This document shows, piece after piece, positions 35,757 to 47,474 of a DNA stretch of 64,000 bases. The notes under the pieces were generated by a model, which saw nothing but the letters and a program-made list of their open reading frames with translations, did not search any database and had not been told where the DNA came from. Position 1 is the stretch's first letter; the number at the start of each line of letters is the position of its first letter. The DNA is from Gonapodya prolifera JEL478. Lineage: Eukaryota > Monoblepharomycota > Monoblepharidomycetes > Monoblepharidales > Gonapodyaceae. Location: contig KQ965814.1 of assembly GCA_001574975.1 (NCBI GenBank), forward strand, positions 1 through 64,000, given 5' to 3'. A program made the position numbers and the translations under genes.

Positions 35757-36416
35757 CCGAGCGATAGGGCGCCGCGGATTACAAAAATGTGTCGGAGCTT
35801 CGGGTCCTCAGCGTACGGGATATCTCCAAGATCCGATGTTTGTCAGCGGCCGTCTCGCCGCCAGAGACTCCCAGTCTCCAGAAGACAGCGGGCAGTCCCA
35901 TTGTCCTGTGTTTCGGGAGCGCAAAACGAACAAAGGAGCAATCATCTGCACACCCCTTCACACCAAAAGACCAAATTGATCATTCAAACATGGCATCAGA
36001 GCATACATTACACCAGCCCAATTACACTCCATTCGGTTCTAGGTACTTGAAACAAAAAAGCCAGGCCGGCTTACATGCCAACGTCCATCCTTGGGAATGG
36101 GCCTGAACCCTCATCGGTGGAGGCTCAAACCCATGGAACTTCGACGACCCTCTCGAAACGATCCACGCATAGCGGATCTCGCCACCAGCCTCCCGGCCCA
36201 AACCAAGCGCCTGGATGCGCAACACACTCCAAGAAAAGTTGCATATGGGAAAGCACGTTCACGATGACGACAACTGGACTCAAAACTCCTTGAACTGTGT
36301 TGCCGAACAAAAAAAAAACGCGGGGAGGAGTGTCGCGGGAGAGGATTACGGGTCGAATCAAAGAGAATAATAATGGCAAACCATTGCATATAAATCATCG
36401 CAATACCCAGATCAAA
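35757..36416. other. Intergenic region between the RING gene and the PKA gene
   Basis: Both neighbours are on the minus strand, so this is the upstream region of the RING gene and the 3' flank of the kinase gene. A 60-codon frame at 35,779-35,961 could be an extra 5' exon of the RING gene, but no splice join was convincing. Confidence 0.45.
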
Positions 36417-39348
36417 TCAACGCACCTTATCCCGATACGGATCAGGTCCCGTCGCCTGGGGTCCATTGTACGGCTCGTAATCCTCCGGATAGCTATCAAA
36501 GTTCCCTTCCTTCGGGGGCAACCATGGCGCGGGGATTTGCTTCTTGATGAGCTTGTCCCACTCCAGGCCCGCGAACCACTTGTGGTTCATGATGTCCGCG
36601 GTGCCGTTGCGCAGGTTGCCGTACCGCTTGGACAAGTCTGCCGTGAGCAGCTTCTTGAGCAGGTCTTTGGCGTTGGGGTCGAAATGGCTCGGCCACTTGA
36701 CCTTGCCCGCGAGAATTTTTTCGTACAGTTTGAAGTGGTCCTCGTCGTAGAAGGGAGGGTACCCGGCGAGCATCTCGAAGATGAGAATGCCCAGAGCGTA
36801 CCAGTCCACGGCTTTGCCGTAACCCTTGGCTTGGATGATTTCGGGGGCCAAGTAGTCGGGCGTACCGCAGAGCGTCCAAGTCACATCCGGGACCTTCTTG
36901 CCGAAACCAAAATCAGTGATCTTGATGTGGCCGTCCGCGCCGATGAGAATGTTCTGTAAGTTGGATTAGTTGGGTCGGAACAAGACGGGACGCAGTTTGA
37001 GAGAACATCGAAGACAGAGAGGTGTCAGAAATCTCGAGTCCAACATAAAATCTCGTCACTCCTCTCCTACCTCGGGCTTTAAATCTCTGTACACAATGTC
37101 CCTCGCGTGCAAGTACTCGAACGCCAATATGACCTCGGCAGCATAGAAGCGGGCCACGTGGTTCGGAAAACGCTGGCGGTGGGTGGTTGGGAGGGGTGGA
37201 TAAAGGAGAACGGAGTGTAAGGACGGAAGCGAAGACAGTATGGGAAAAGAATGCACCACGTCATTCATCTGAACCTTCTCCACACGCACACGGCAATCCC
37301 CTGCCTCGCGCTTTGCTCCGGCACAATTTCTCCATCCTTTTCCTTCATGCCCGCCCAAGGACATGGAAATTCATTTGCCACTCAAGTCCAAACGCATTCC
37401 TGTGCCAACCTAACTTCCTACCGTTCCGTCTCGACGTCCCCCCATCTCCCCACGCCCCCACCACCAGCTCTACTCACGCCACACCTCCTCAAATAGCTGA
37501 ACAGCTCCCCTCCGGCCACATACTCCATGACAATGTACAAGTTGACACTATCCTGCCCCGTTCCGACCATGCGCACCAAGAACGGATGGTCGAGCACCTC
37601 CAGAATGGCCCTCTCGTTAACGGTATGCTCGACCTGCTTGAGCCGCACCACGTCCGTCTTGCGCAGCACCTTCATGGCCGCCCGGGTTTGCGTCGGGACG
37701 TACGTCACGAGGTGCACACGCCCAAACGACCCCGTGCCAAGCGTTTGGTGGATCTGGACGTCCTTGAGGTGGACCCGGGGTTTGGGACGGGGGCGCTGGT
37801 GCAGCATCCGGAATTGGTCAGAGACGTCCGGGGCGGCGTCGGTGGCCCCGGCACCCGCGGTTGGGGCAGGAGCAGGAGCTGTACCGGGAGCAGGCGAGGC
37901 AGAAGGGGCTGGCGGGGCTGCAGCAGTCGCGGGGGGTGCTGCGGAGGGTGTCTGCGCGTGGGTGGGAACGGGGGCCACAATAGGGGTGGGTGCGGCATCC
38001 GACCCGGGGGCCTTCTCAGCCGCTTCCCGCTGCTCCGCTCCCGTCCCTACAGCAGCGCTGTTCGTCGCTGGGGCATCGGGTGGCGCGGGGTGCAGGGTGG
38101 TCGTGGAGGGTCCTTGTGCGGTAGGGGCTGGCGAAGGTGAAGGTGTGGGAGACGAAGCCGGTACAGGGGCTGGGGAGGGTGAGGGTGAGCGCCGGTCCGC
38201 CGTAGCAGCTGGTTGTGCGCAATGCGTAGGGGGAGACGGGACGGGTGGGTGAGGGTTGGATGAGGTTCGGGTGGGTGGCGTAGGTTCCGATGAAGTCAAC
38301 CGAGACGCAGGACGGATATAGTGTGTCAGGGATAGGAAGTCGTCGGTGAGGTGACGGCGAAGGGCGGGAACGGGAAAAGGGAGAGGAAAGGGGAGGAGTA
38401 GTCAGAACCGATGAACACGTGTGAAAAGATGGGATCGTGTGATGTGGCTCTTGCCCCCTTCCGCCATCCACACCGAAATTCCGATTGTCCACCACGTCAA
38501 AGCGATCCGTGCCGCCGTATCCGACGTTGAGAAATGTGAGTCGGGAGTCCAAGACGACCGTCTGTTTGTGCTTGACCACGTCTACATCATCCGACCCTCC
38601 GGAATCCACCTCCATCCAAGGCAGCGCGCAGATCCTTCAACGTCCCGAGGAGTGAGGATCTGTTGTGAGGGGGTCGGCCCATCCATGTCGGTCGCCATTC
38701 TGGTACTTCCCCCCCCGCTCCCCCCACCCTCTTCGGCGATCCCGTTCACTCCACTAGATCCACCCAGGCTTCCTCTGGTCGCCGGTATCCCCGGAACTTT
38801 TAACTTTTCCGCAGTCCAGGGACCGGTCGGCATCTGCATCCGGCTCCGAGTCGGCCACGTCAGGATCCGCACGGCGTGACACGGCGTCCGAGTCCGGTGG
38901 AACCGCATCCTGGCAGGTGCGCTTCGCGGCTCCATCGAGGCGACTCACTCTTTTGCGACGCCCTGTCCGGGGACTTATCCCTCGATTTGTGGTCGGAGTG
39001 GGATGGGGCGGGAGAGGGCGACGGAGAAGGAGGCTGCAGGGGAGTCGAAGTGGAGTGTTGTGTTGTAGATGGAGGCGGAGTGGGAGATTGGGATGGAGCG
39101 GGACGGGAAGGTGAAGGTGGGTTTGATGTGTGAGAGGTGTGGGACGGGGAGGGCGGGTTGGCAGGATGCGCATGTTGGGTGTGCGACGTCGTCGACGACT
39201 GCTGATGTGTTGTCGACGAGTGACCGTTCGAGCGAGACAAGGAGAGCGAGTTGAAGGTGGAATGTGGCTTTGCGTCTGATGGTGAGTGTGCAGACTTGTC
39301 GAGAGAATGTTTCTTTCCGGACACCGTTTCCTTGAGTTTGCGAATCAT
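36417..39348 (-). CDS. cAMP-dependent protein kinase (PKA) catalytic subunit
   Basis: This Ser/Thr kinase is released from its regulatory subunit by cAMP and phosphorylates Arg-rich Ser/Thr sites. The kinase core is certain: exons 37,478-38,208 (or longer), 37,071-37,172 and 36,417-36,953. Visible are the P-loop [19 protein letters not shown] with the catalytic Lys, YRDLKPEN, DFGFGKK, and the activation segment [14 protein letters not shown] with its Thr. The AGC tail contains [12 protein letters not shown] Pro/Ala/Ser/Thr-rich region of over 150 residues precedes the core. The open frame at 38,299 has no ATG. A compatible first exon is 38,949-39,348, starting [14 protein letters not shown] and ending in phase 1, which matches the acceptor at 38,208. 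That model gives 589 aa but needs a 740-nt intron, so an extra exon may be missed. Confidence 0.88.
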
Positions 39349-40474
39349 CTGCACGCAAACGTGTTTCGTGTGAGTGCGTGACGTATGCGTGTTTGCACGT
39401 GTGTGTCGTTGCGGGTGAATGACAGTTTGGGGATCGTCTTGCTTCTCGCTCCCCGCAGCACACATCCGCGTCTCCCTCCCTCCGTCCCGTCTCGAAGCCA
39501 TCCTCCTCGTTTCATTCAGCACTCCTGTTCTTCTTCCTCTCGTCTCCTGCCCGCCTCCTCTTCTTGTGCTCTCCTCCCTCAACCCCTCCATCAAATCGCC
39601 GCTCACCTTGCCGCCCCTTCTCGCCGCACGCCCAGCCAATCGATCGATGAGTCTCAGTTCAAGCTCTCCTCTGCGCTCCGTCGATGCTGCTCTCCGTACG
39701 AGTTCGTCCCGTTGGGTGCAACCCTCGGTGCATCCCTCATGTGAGGCGCAGCACTCGGACATCTCGGTCCGGTTCGGCAACTTTGTCCAGCTGTCTTGCA
39801 AACGCTCTTCTTCTCCAATCCAGCGAATCTAATTCCAACTTTCTCCTTTCCGTAACTGCGCTACGCTGGAGCACATCTGAATTCTGGTGGAAAGGTTAGC
39901 GGTGGGTGTCTGTGTGACCTTCGTACTGAGGCAGCGAAGGCATTGACGGCGTCTGCTCAAGCGGGATGATTGATGGCTTGCATCACACAACGTACTTTCA
40001 CGGAATTGATTGATTGGTGGAGCAGGATATCCGACGGATGGATCACCTTGTCAACGATCGCTTGCAATCGTGTAACAAGGAAACGAAATTCATGTCTTGC
40101 CCACCCTGACGATTGCATTGCAGAGGATGCAATTGATACTTTTACATGGCGGCTAATATTGCCCATGGGATCAATGTTGGATTTACCTTACGTACTTTAC
40201 ATCATTTCTAACATGTTGTTTCATCTGTACGTACGGCACGCACACCAGCGCACCTCTCACCGACCGCCCATCGATGCACAAGAACCACCTCCTGGAACAC
40301 CTGCCCACCACGCACACCCGCACCCGCACTCCTTCCCAGCACTGCTTGCAAGTACCCCTTTGAGCGCCGCTTGGTACGTTCCCAACCCCGGGTGGGGTCA
40401 CCCGCGCCCCCGCGTGACGTCCACTCTCGACCTTGACCCGCGCGCTTGTTTACCCTTCGCTGCCAGCTTCTTCT
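39349..40474. other. Intergenic region, about 1.1 kb
   Basis: It is the upstream region of the PKA gene and the 3' flank of the coiled-coil gene. Open frames on the plus strand (39,419-39,832 and 39,970-40,512) show no domain and no homologous look. They are regarded as chance frames. Confidence 0.5.
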
Positions 40475-41822
40475 TCACGTTTGACCTACAGAGTGTCGAG
40501 CTTCGTAGCTAAGGGGGCCGTTTGCGGCGCCATAGGAGCTCTGGAAGACATAAGAAGCGGCGTTGGCTCCTGCCATGAGCTTGTGCGCCTGATATCGCCT
40601 GTGCCAAAAGTGCCGACGCGAAACTGGTGAGCCTGCACTGCCCCGTTGCCACCACATCACTACTCACCCTTGGGCTTCGTGGCGACCTTTGCCTTGAAAT
40701 TGGAGGCGGGACGAAAATTCTGTTGTTCTCGACTTTGTCCTTGAGAATGTCAATGTACCGGTCCCGGGCAGCGAGCTGGCCCTCGGCTCTGCGTTAGGGG
40801 AAAATGACGCTCTGATCACGTCAAGTCGTGTTTGGAGTTCGGGGTGCGAAGGGACCAACCTTTGAAGCGCTTCTGCGGCTTTGATCGGTCCCTTTTGGTC
40901 TTGTTATGCCTATCAGCTGGCACAAAGGTTGCCAATATCCCTGCGTTTGGGGCTCCGCACCAGGGCCGGCGGCCAACGATCCCCCGTCTATCAACCTACG
41001 CTTGCACACTCTTGACCAGCTCTTTCCTACATTCGGCCAGCGCTGGTGACCTGTCCCAACGCTCTGGTTTCACCCGCTCGACTTTCACTTCTGCATCTGC
41101 GTCAGAGTTGCAACGCCTCTCGGGATATGTCACCGGCTCGTCCTTGACTTCTGCGTCTGTGTCACCGTTGAGAGACTCCTCGAGCTCGATCTTCACCCCA
41201 TAGATGAAAGGCCACTCGAGCTTTATCTCGGGGTCGTCGGAGAGATCGACATCTTGTGGCGTCTGGGAGGTTGCTCCGTTGAGAAGCAAGCTTGACTCCG
41301 CTTCACGGCGTCGGGACCACTCCTCTGCAAGTGCACCCTCCAACTTGGTTCGAGCCCGCGGCTCCTTTTCCAATTGGGTCTCCACATGTCCTCTCGCCCG
41401 CCTCTCAGCTTCCAGCTCTGCCTCAGCTTTCGCTCTTGCTCGTTGCTCCGCGTCCCTTTGCGCTTCAGCACAAGCCCTCGCCTCTTTCCCTGCCTTTAGT
41501 TCCACCATCCCAGACATATTTTGTACTCTGGCAGAGAACAGCTCCCTCTCCACGGCCACCAGCTTCTCCCTTTCGTCCACAAGCTCGGCTTCCATGGCCC
41601 TCCTTCTCATTTCCTCCTCGAGGAGGTCGCACTCCGCCTGCACACGCCTCACCCTCTCGTCTCCCACCGTTCCGTGTCCCCAGAGGACCTGCTGCCATGG
41701 ATCACCACTTGTTGCCCCAGCATTCTTGCTCTATTCTCACGTTCTACTTGCTCTGCCCCCTGCATCGACACCGTTTGGTGACATGAAGGTTGGCGCTGGA
41801 CGTCAGGTCCGAGAGGCGCCAT
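40475..41822 (-). CDS. Coiled-coil protein with a cluster of SUMO-type motifs
   Basis: No family was recognised. Five exons keep frame: 41,709-41,822, 41,010-41,637, 40,860-40,899, 40,668-40,788 and 40,475-40,588, giving 338 aa. Start ATG 41,822 follows a C-rich context. Residues about 25-155 are an uninterrupted charged coiled coil rich in Glu, Arg and Ala (AEAELEAERRARGHVETQLE). Residues 176-230 contain five psi-K-x-E/D sites (IKLE, VKIE, VKDE, VKVE, VKPE) in an acidic setting, as expected for SUMO attachment. A second helical piece follows (RYIDILKDKVENN), then a Ser/Pro/Arg linker and a Ser/Ala/Tyr-rich tail. There is no signal peptide or membrane segment, so a nuclear or cytosolic role is likely. 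Function is unknown. Confidence 0.8.
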
Positions 41823-42648
41823 GGGGGGAACGTGTGCGTGTCCTGGTCGAAATCAGCTGTACCAGTGCGCTGCAATCGGTGACGGGTGGAATTCGTAAGT
41901 GGCGCGAAGATGATAGGGGTACCAACGGACATGAGTGCTATGAAGGCGGTATCATGAGAATACCAGCGCGCTATTTCCGAAAGTAGGGTTTGCGAACGAA
42001 CCGTGGGTATTGATCACGTTTATCAGGTGGTCAGGGCGTGTCTCGAGCGGACGAGGATCACACTGGTGAATGTATCGAGATTAGAGATTGAATGAGAACG
42101 CGTATAAGCCTTTTCGATGCTGTGATGGCATTTGGAGCGAGATTCGCCTCCGTAGCGTCCGTCCAGTCTGAGTCAAACCGCCTGTCCGCTTAGACTTTCC
42201 CATCTCCAACCATCAGGCATTCCCTCCGAAGCCCGTGTCCCGATTCCAAAGCTCTCTATCGATTCGATGTAAGTGGACCGTCACCTGAAACTGGAGCAGT
42301 GGTGATGGTTGCGGCTTTTGATGAGCGGAGGATGGGTGAGCCTGCGAACAGGCTGGGGTCCAAATAAAGATTTAACACCCGCCAGACTACTCTCACCCCT
42401 TCAAGAGGGATCATTCGTTGGTAAATCGCTCATTCGGTAGGACGTTGGGGTGGGAATCGGTACCGAAACAGTTGGGTGCCGGAGAAGGTGCAAAGGAAAT
42501 GACGTGAGAGCGATTGGTGTTCCATATCATCAAGTGGCGAACCACTTACAACACACAAATGACAGCAGATCAGAAGATTTTTATTTTATAGGAGGCTACT
42601 CTAATGACACCTGCGCCTCCACAATCTCAATTTCTCAAACGATCCCAA
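41823..42648. other. Intergenic region between coiled-coil gene and Cys-module gene
   Basis: Both neighbours lie on the minus strand. The region must hold the promoter of the coiled-coil gene. No other feature is recognised. Confidence 0.5.
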
Positions 42649-45062
42649 TCAAAAATGTGTCGGTGCTGACGGCAGTGCAAGACCAGCCTGACGGTACACG
42701 ACGTTGCAATTGTTCTTACACCACAAGTTCGAGGCACTATTTCCAAACGTGCACGTGTTCACGTACATCTTTTAAATCATGCGGCATAGTTATCATTGTG
42801 GCCAGGATTGTGAGAAGTCCATCACAACTCACTACGAGCATCTTGCACGTATCCAACGGAGAGGGCGCAAGAACTTGATTGCAGTTGCTCACACACCACG
42901 GGTTTGAAGCGCTGTTGCCGAATGTGCATGTGTTTTTGTATGCCTTGACACGGACCGTTTTAATGTGATGTGAAAAGAATGAGGCAACAGAGACAGCAAG
43001 CTCACAATGAGTGAATTGCACTTGTCAACGGGCGAAGGAGCCAGCAACTGTGCGCATCCCAACCAACAATAGGGGACTCCAGCCTGGTTGCCAAACTGGC
43101 AAGTGTTCTACATCGCGTGGGGCCTTGGTTATCACGGCCCAAAGGGGATTCCGCTCGCTCGCCAATCACCTTTGGTAAGTTCATACATGTGTTGATCTTG
43201 GCACTGTTGGGGTTGACCATAATCTGCACCGGCTGTCCATTGGCGTTAAGTGCGATTCCATCCCCCTTCACAATGCGTCGAGCTACTGGCATCATAAGCG
43301 ACGATTTTCTTGGGGAAAGAGGGACGGGATTCAAGTTTAGCACGGTCCCCAAAACAACAAAATCATGATATCCGTGGTGAAACTCACGTCGGTGGAAATT
43401 TGATGCCTTTCGCCATGAGCATCGTGGTCACCTTTTGCTGCACGATGGGCTTGAACTCGTTGTTACCCACTGACGAAAACGTCTTCGTCACCACCTGCTT
43501 TACCGACTGCTTGAAGAAGGTCTGCAGCTGGGTTCGAACGGTGGTTGTCGCGGCATTTTCGGCAGCGGTCATTGCGGCTTCTTCGGCGGTGGTCATGGCA
43601 GCCTAAACAACGCAGAGTAAGGCGTTTTGCAGCGACTATGAGAAAAGGGGGGGAAAATGCTTTACACACCTCTGCAGCTGCCATTGTTGCACCCTTCCCA
43701 ATGGCCTGGTTGAAGGCCTCTCTCCCTGCCTGCTTCACGATCGTGGAGATACTCTTCTCAACGGCAAACTTGGCAAATTGTTCCGAGGCGTTCTCCGCAA
43801 TGATGTCTGCGGCTTCACCGGCGGCCTGTTGTTGTTGTGTGGACACGGCAAATAGGTGAGGAGTGCCACAGCACAAGTCAAGATGACTCCTTACGGCTTG
43901 AGCGACTCCCGTGGCTGCTTCCACTGCGATGTCGCCACCGAGGGAAGTGAGGATATTGCCAATCAAGGCACCGTCGACGCCGAGAAGTTCGGGCTGGAAT
44001 ACTGTGACGGCTGTGAGAGCGACGCCGAGAACAATTTCGACGATCTAGGAGAGATGTATCCGGCCCACCGAACAAGCAAACATGAGCGCCAATCCAAAAC
44101 ACCTCAAGTCACAGTGTCTCACCAATTCGGGGTGCATTTCTATGTAAGTTCCTGCGGCTTGTAGACCCTTTTGTACGTCATTGCCAAATGCATTGAGCGC
44201 AGGAACAGCTTGAGTGTCCCAGAAGGTCTGAAGGGCCGGGATGATCTGGTTGTTGAACTTTGGGAAACGTGAGAAGGCACCAAAGAGACAAAGTGGGGCG
44301 GAAACCAAACCCCTTACCTCCATCGATAGGCCCATGTATATGTCGGCCACCTTGGAACGGATGGTAGTGGCGACTTTATTCTGGAAACCCTCGAGAGTCT
44401 TTTCCGCGTCGATGATGTCACGGCCGATCTGGAATGCCACGTCTTGGATGAGGAACTCGGCGGTGTAGATTCCCGCGGTGATATCCTGCACGGCTTGCAT
44501 GAAAAACTTCTCGGCGGGAATGATGATGACTTGGTTGACAGTTGCTGCGTTTGGGACAGAGCGCGTCTACAATACAATCAGGCGATCGGGACGTGGAGAT
44601 GGTTTCTCTCACCTGCTGCGTTCGCGAAGAATTGCTCTGCGGGCATGATAACCGCCATGTCGATGCGCATGCCAAGCGTGTTAAAGAAGTTGGCGATGTC
44701 GCCGAACACGTCACGGCGGTGCAGGTGGTGCGACGTGAGCGCGGGCGCATTCTACGTCAAATTAAGGGGACAAGTTTGTGAGCTTGCGATGATTAGTCAA
44801 AGAGAGCTCTCACTCACGGCAACAGGGTCACTTGTTTTGAACGTGAGAGCTCGATGGGCAGGGAGGGTAGAAGCAAAGCTGGCCGATAAGAGGAGTAGAG
44901 CAAGTACGATCGAGGTTGTTGCGCTGGCTTCTGGGTGAGTGTGAGTGAGTAGAGGGAGTTGGGCGATGAGGTTGGAATGATCGTGAGAGCAAGTGGAACG
45001 TGAGTGACGTTATTCCGAGCCGCCGCTCGTCTTGCAGAACACTCACTGGGATGGGAACGCAT
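42649..45062 (-). CDS. Secreted multi-exon protein with C-terminal cysteine modules
   Basis: No known family. Twelve exons, all phase-consistent, give 539 aa: 45,047-45,062, 44,818-44,930, 44,613-44,751, 44,318-44,544, 44,123-44,257, 43,895-44,044, 43,670-43,825, 43,388-43,602, 43,170-43,308, 43,006-43,107, 42,836-42,943 and 42,649-42,768. A hydrophobic signal (TSIVLALLLLSASFAS) lies near residues 12-27. The middle, about residues 90-385, is amphipathic helix rich in Ala, Gln, Glu and Thr with no Cys, including FFKQSVKQVVTKTF. The last three exons each encode one module of pattern C-x10-C-x3-C, followed in the first two by x11-C, with the repeated phrases NTCxFGNxA and LAPSPxDxC. The protein is probably exported to the wall, surface or environment. 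A role in adhesion or effector action is only a guess. Confidence 0.82.
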
Positions 45063-45667
45063 TGTGATCAAACTTGTGAAAGAATGAATTGAAGGAGAAG
45101 TCCTTTGGTGCCTTTATGAATGATTCAGAATATCGTGCCAAGCGTCCAGCTGCGTGGGTGACATCGCCACACTGCTTGGCAAGGAGCCCGCCCCCACCGC
45201 ACCACATCGACGAACCATTCCACAACCAATAACGTAAAACTCTGTTGAGAAGCACCTAAGCAGCCCCCGGAATTCTCGACTGTACGCCGCAATATGTTTT
45301 GAAATGTCTACTTCACATAGTCCTCGACTGCATCTGGAACAGCTGACCATCATCATTGTAATCAATAGTACCCCGCACGTGCGGATGTCAGGGGAAGGTT
45401 CGGGAACGAGACTCCATTTTGTGCCCATGAGCAGTCCCCATTCTTATCTGTGCCAAAGCATACATCATTGCTCAAGATTGGCAAAAACCAAGAGGTCTAG
45501 GCCAACGGAGGGACTTGACGGGACAGGACACAAAGTTCCAAGACGAAGATTAAGGTCGGCAGCCGCATATTTCTTTTGTACATCCACACACAAATACCAA
45601 GCGATCCAATATCCGCCCTCACCATCTACGTTACATTCTGCTCCGGGGCATCCGCAAATGCAATATC
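45063..45667. other. Intergenic region upstream of the Cys-module gene
   Basis: A 605-bp spacer between two minus-strand genes. No further gene or RNA was recognised. Confidence 0.5.
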
Positions 45668-47206
45668 TCAGCACTCCCCATCGCCCGCCCACGGTTTAAT
45701 AAAATAGCGATACCATGTTTCCAAAATCGGTGCACCTATCGCCAGGCCCCACCGCCACACAAACCTGGCTCTTCCGCCAAAGAGGTAATTGGAGAACAAG
45801 ATGGGCATGAAGATTGGCACGCCGAGGAGCATCATCAGGAAGCGCGCCAGGCGCAGTCGCAGGGTGTTTGGGGGGTCGTAGAAGCGCAAGGTGGCGAGGT
45901 GGGATTGGTACAGTTTGGGAAGGTCTGGGTGGAGGTGGAGCGGAAGTCGTGATGTAAGCATCGTAGCAAGACGGAAGCAAAGAAAAAGCAGAAAACTCAC
46001 GGTGTTCTCTGGCGCCCTCGCACAGCAGCCCCCAGTACCGTCGGGAGCACGTCACGTGATGTTTCAGGTCTTTCTCTCGGAACGTGAGCGTCAGCGCGTT
46101 GGGCACCACGAAGCGCCGTGCTGTTCCATCGCCGGAACCTAATCCAATCGCCGCTTTGGACGCCTCCATTATCGTACGCTGCGTCCCGGCGCTCATTCGT
46201 ACAGGCGGGAACACCGACGACACGACGGGCACAACGGCGCGAGGCTGTGGGCCGGCTTCCGCCTCGGGTAGCTCGTCGGCCTGCTGGTTCGCCGGTACTT
46301 CGTCCAGGATGACCTCTGCTGGCGCGGCGACGGTGTAGTATCCAAAGTCCGGGTCGCCACCCCCGCCCTCGGTGCGGACGATTTGGATGTAGTCGGCTTG
46401 GGTGATGTAGTGGAGGACCCCGTGGACGGGGGGAGTGTTTGGGGGGAGAGAGGGGCACGATCCGGCGGGCTCAATGGTACCCATGCCAGGCTGACGTCGT
46501 GGGTGGGGTTGCGGGAAGGGGGAAGGGTAGGGGGGCAGGTGACGGGGCTCTTTAAGCTTGGTTTTCGGTGTACCTTCACTTGCCACCTTTATTCCATCGT
46601 CCCGCTTCCGCAAATACGGACGCTTCGGCTCGATTCTGACCTCGTAAGTGTCGTTGCCACGTAACTCCAACCTCATGCGCTCCGTCGATCGGAAAGTGTT
46701 ACACGAACTTGCGCATGCTTCTCAGTGAAGGATACACCTCCCCAAATTCCTTAAATACAAACACGTCGCCTCGAGTCTGCCTCCGTTCGCGTCTCGGCCA
46801 TGTAATCTTTCCAACGTCATGCCCTCTGGTGACTGAAATGGGTTTCGTGTACAAGCTGCTACCTACCTCGATGTACTTGAGCGGACCAGGGATATGGAAT
46901 GTGAGATTCCACCCATCGAGCCGAGCAGGATACGATGCCAGGGGAAAGACCTTTCGTCTCCCGCTGAGCACCTTGCAGTTCACTGTGGTAAGGCGATGAA
47001 GGCGAATCAGGATCAGAATGAGACGATGATTCACCGAATCGGAAAGACCAAGGAGGCAATGACGCACTGTTTGATCCGTATGCAAAATACCAGACATTTC
47101 CGCTGCAAAAAACCGTCGGGGTTGTCGGAAAGGAGGCCGGAAGGGGCAGAGGAGACGACGAAGTAGACGAGATTAGAGAGCCAGTGAAGCATGGAACGCC
47201 AGACAT
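45668..47206 (-). CDS. Gamma-glutamylcyclotransferase-like protein with hydrophobic C-terminal extension
   Basis: Members of this fold release 5-oxoproline from gamma-glutamyl compounds. Four exons keep frame: 47,068-47,206, 46,867-46,982, 46,001-46,490 and 45,668-45,924, giving 333 aa. The signature FAYGSNM spans the first splice junction (residues 41-47) and is followed by VLSGRRKVFPLASYPA, LDGWNLTFHIPG, VHGVLHYIT and RTEGGGG, whose Glu near 126 is the likely catalytic base. After an acidic Pro-rich linker the protein ends with two hydrophobic stretches (FLMMLLGVPIFMPILF and WGLAIGAPILETWYRYF), suggesting membrane anchoring. The intron between exons 2 and 3 is 376 nt, longer than usual here. 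Such C-terminal membrane segments are not part of the soluble enzyme fold. Confidence 0.87.
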
Positions 47207-47474
47207 GCCACGCACTCAGCGTCGGTGTTGTCTTCGATGACCTGCATTGCGGGACAGCGCAGAGATGGGACGGCGACGTTGCGTTTTGTAATACTTGTGG
47301 TTGGGTTTCCCCACCCAACACAGTGACACGCCCGGAACTTCAAATTTATCCACGCAGCGTAAACAAGTTGAATCTGCCGAATTCATTTGCTACTCTGGCA
47401 GTTGTTTGCTAGTACTAGAATGCTCCCAAAATGCTCAAATGGCTCAAAAATTGCTCAGATGTCAAATGCAAAGT
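47207..47474. other. Short intergenic spacer
   Basis: A 268-bp spacer that holds the upstream region of the cyclotransferase-like gene and the 3' end of the CobW gene, both on the minus strand. Confidence 0.6.

Noticed and set aside
38016-38615. Minus-strand frame starting [17 protein letters not shown] upstream of the kinase core
   Set aside because: Its first half looks natural, but it is out of frame with the PKA exons and no splice join with suitable phase was found. It may be part of an unrecognised 5' exon.
39970-40512. 180-codon plus-strand frame
   Set aside because: It overlaps the last exon of the coiled-coil gene in antisense and its composition changes abruptly. No domain is seen.
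41204-41986. 260-codon plus-strand frame opposite the coiled-coil gene
   Set aside because: Its Ser/Leu/Ala-rich pattern is the antisense image of a Glu/Arg/Ala coiled coil.
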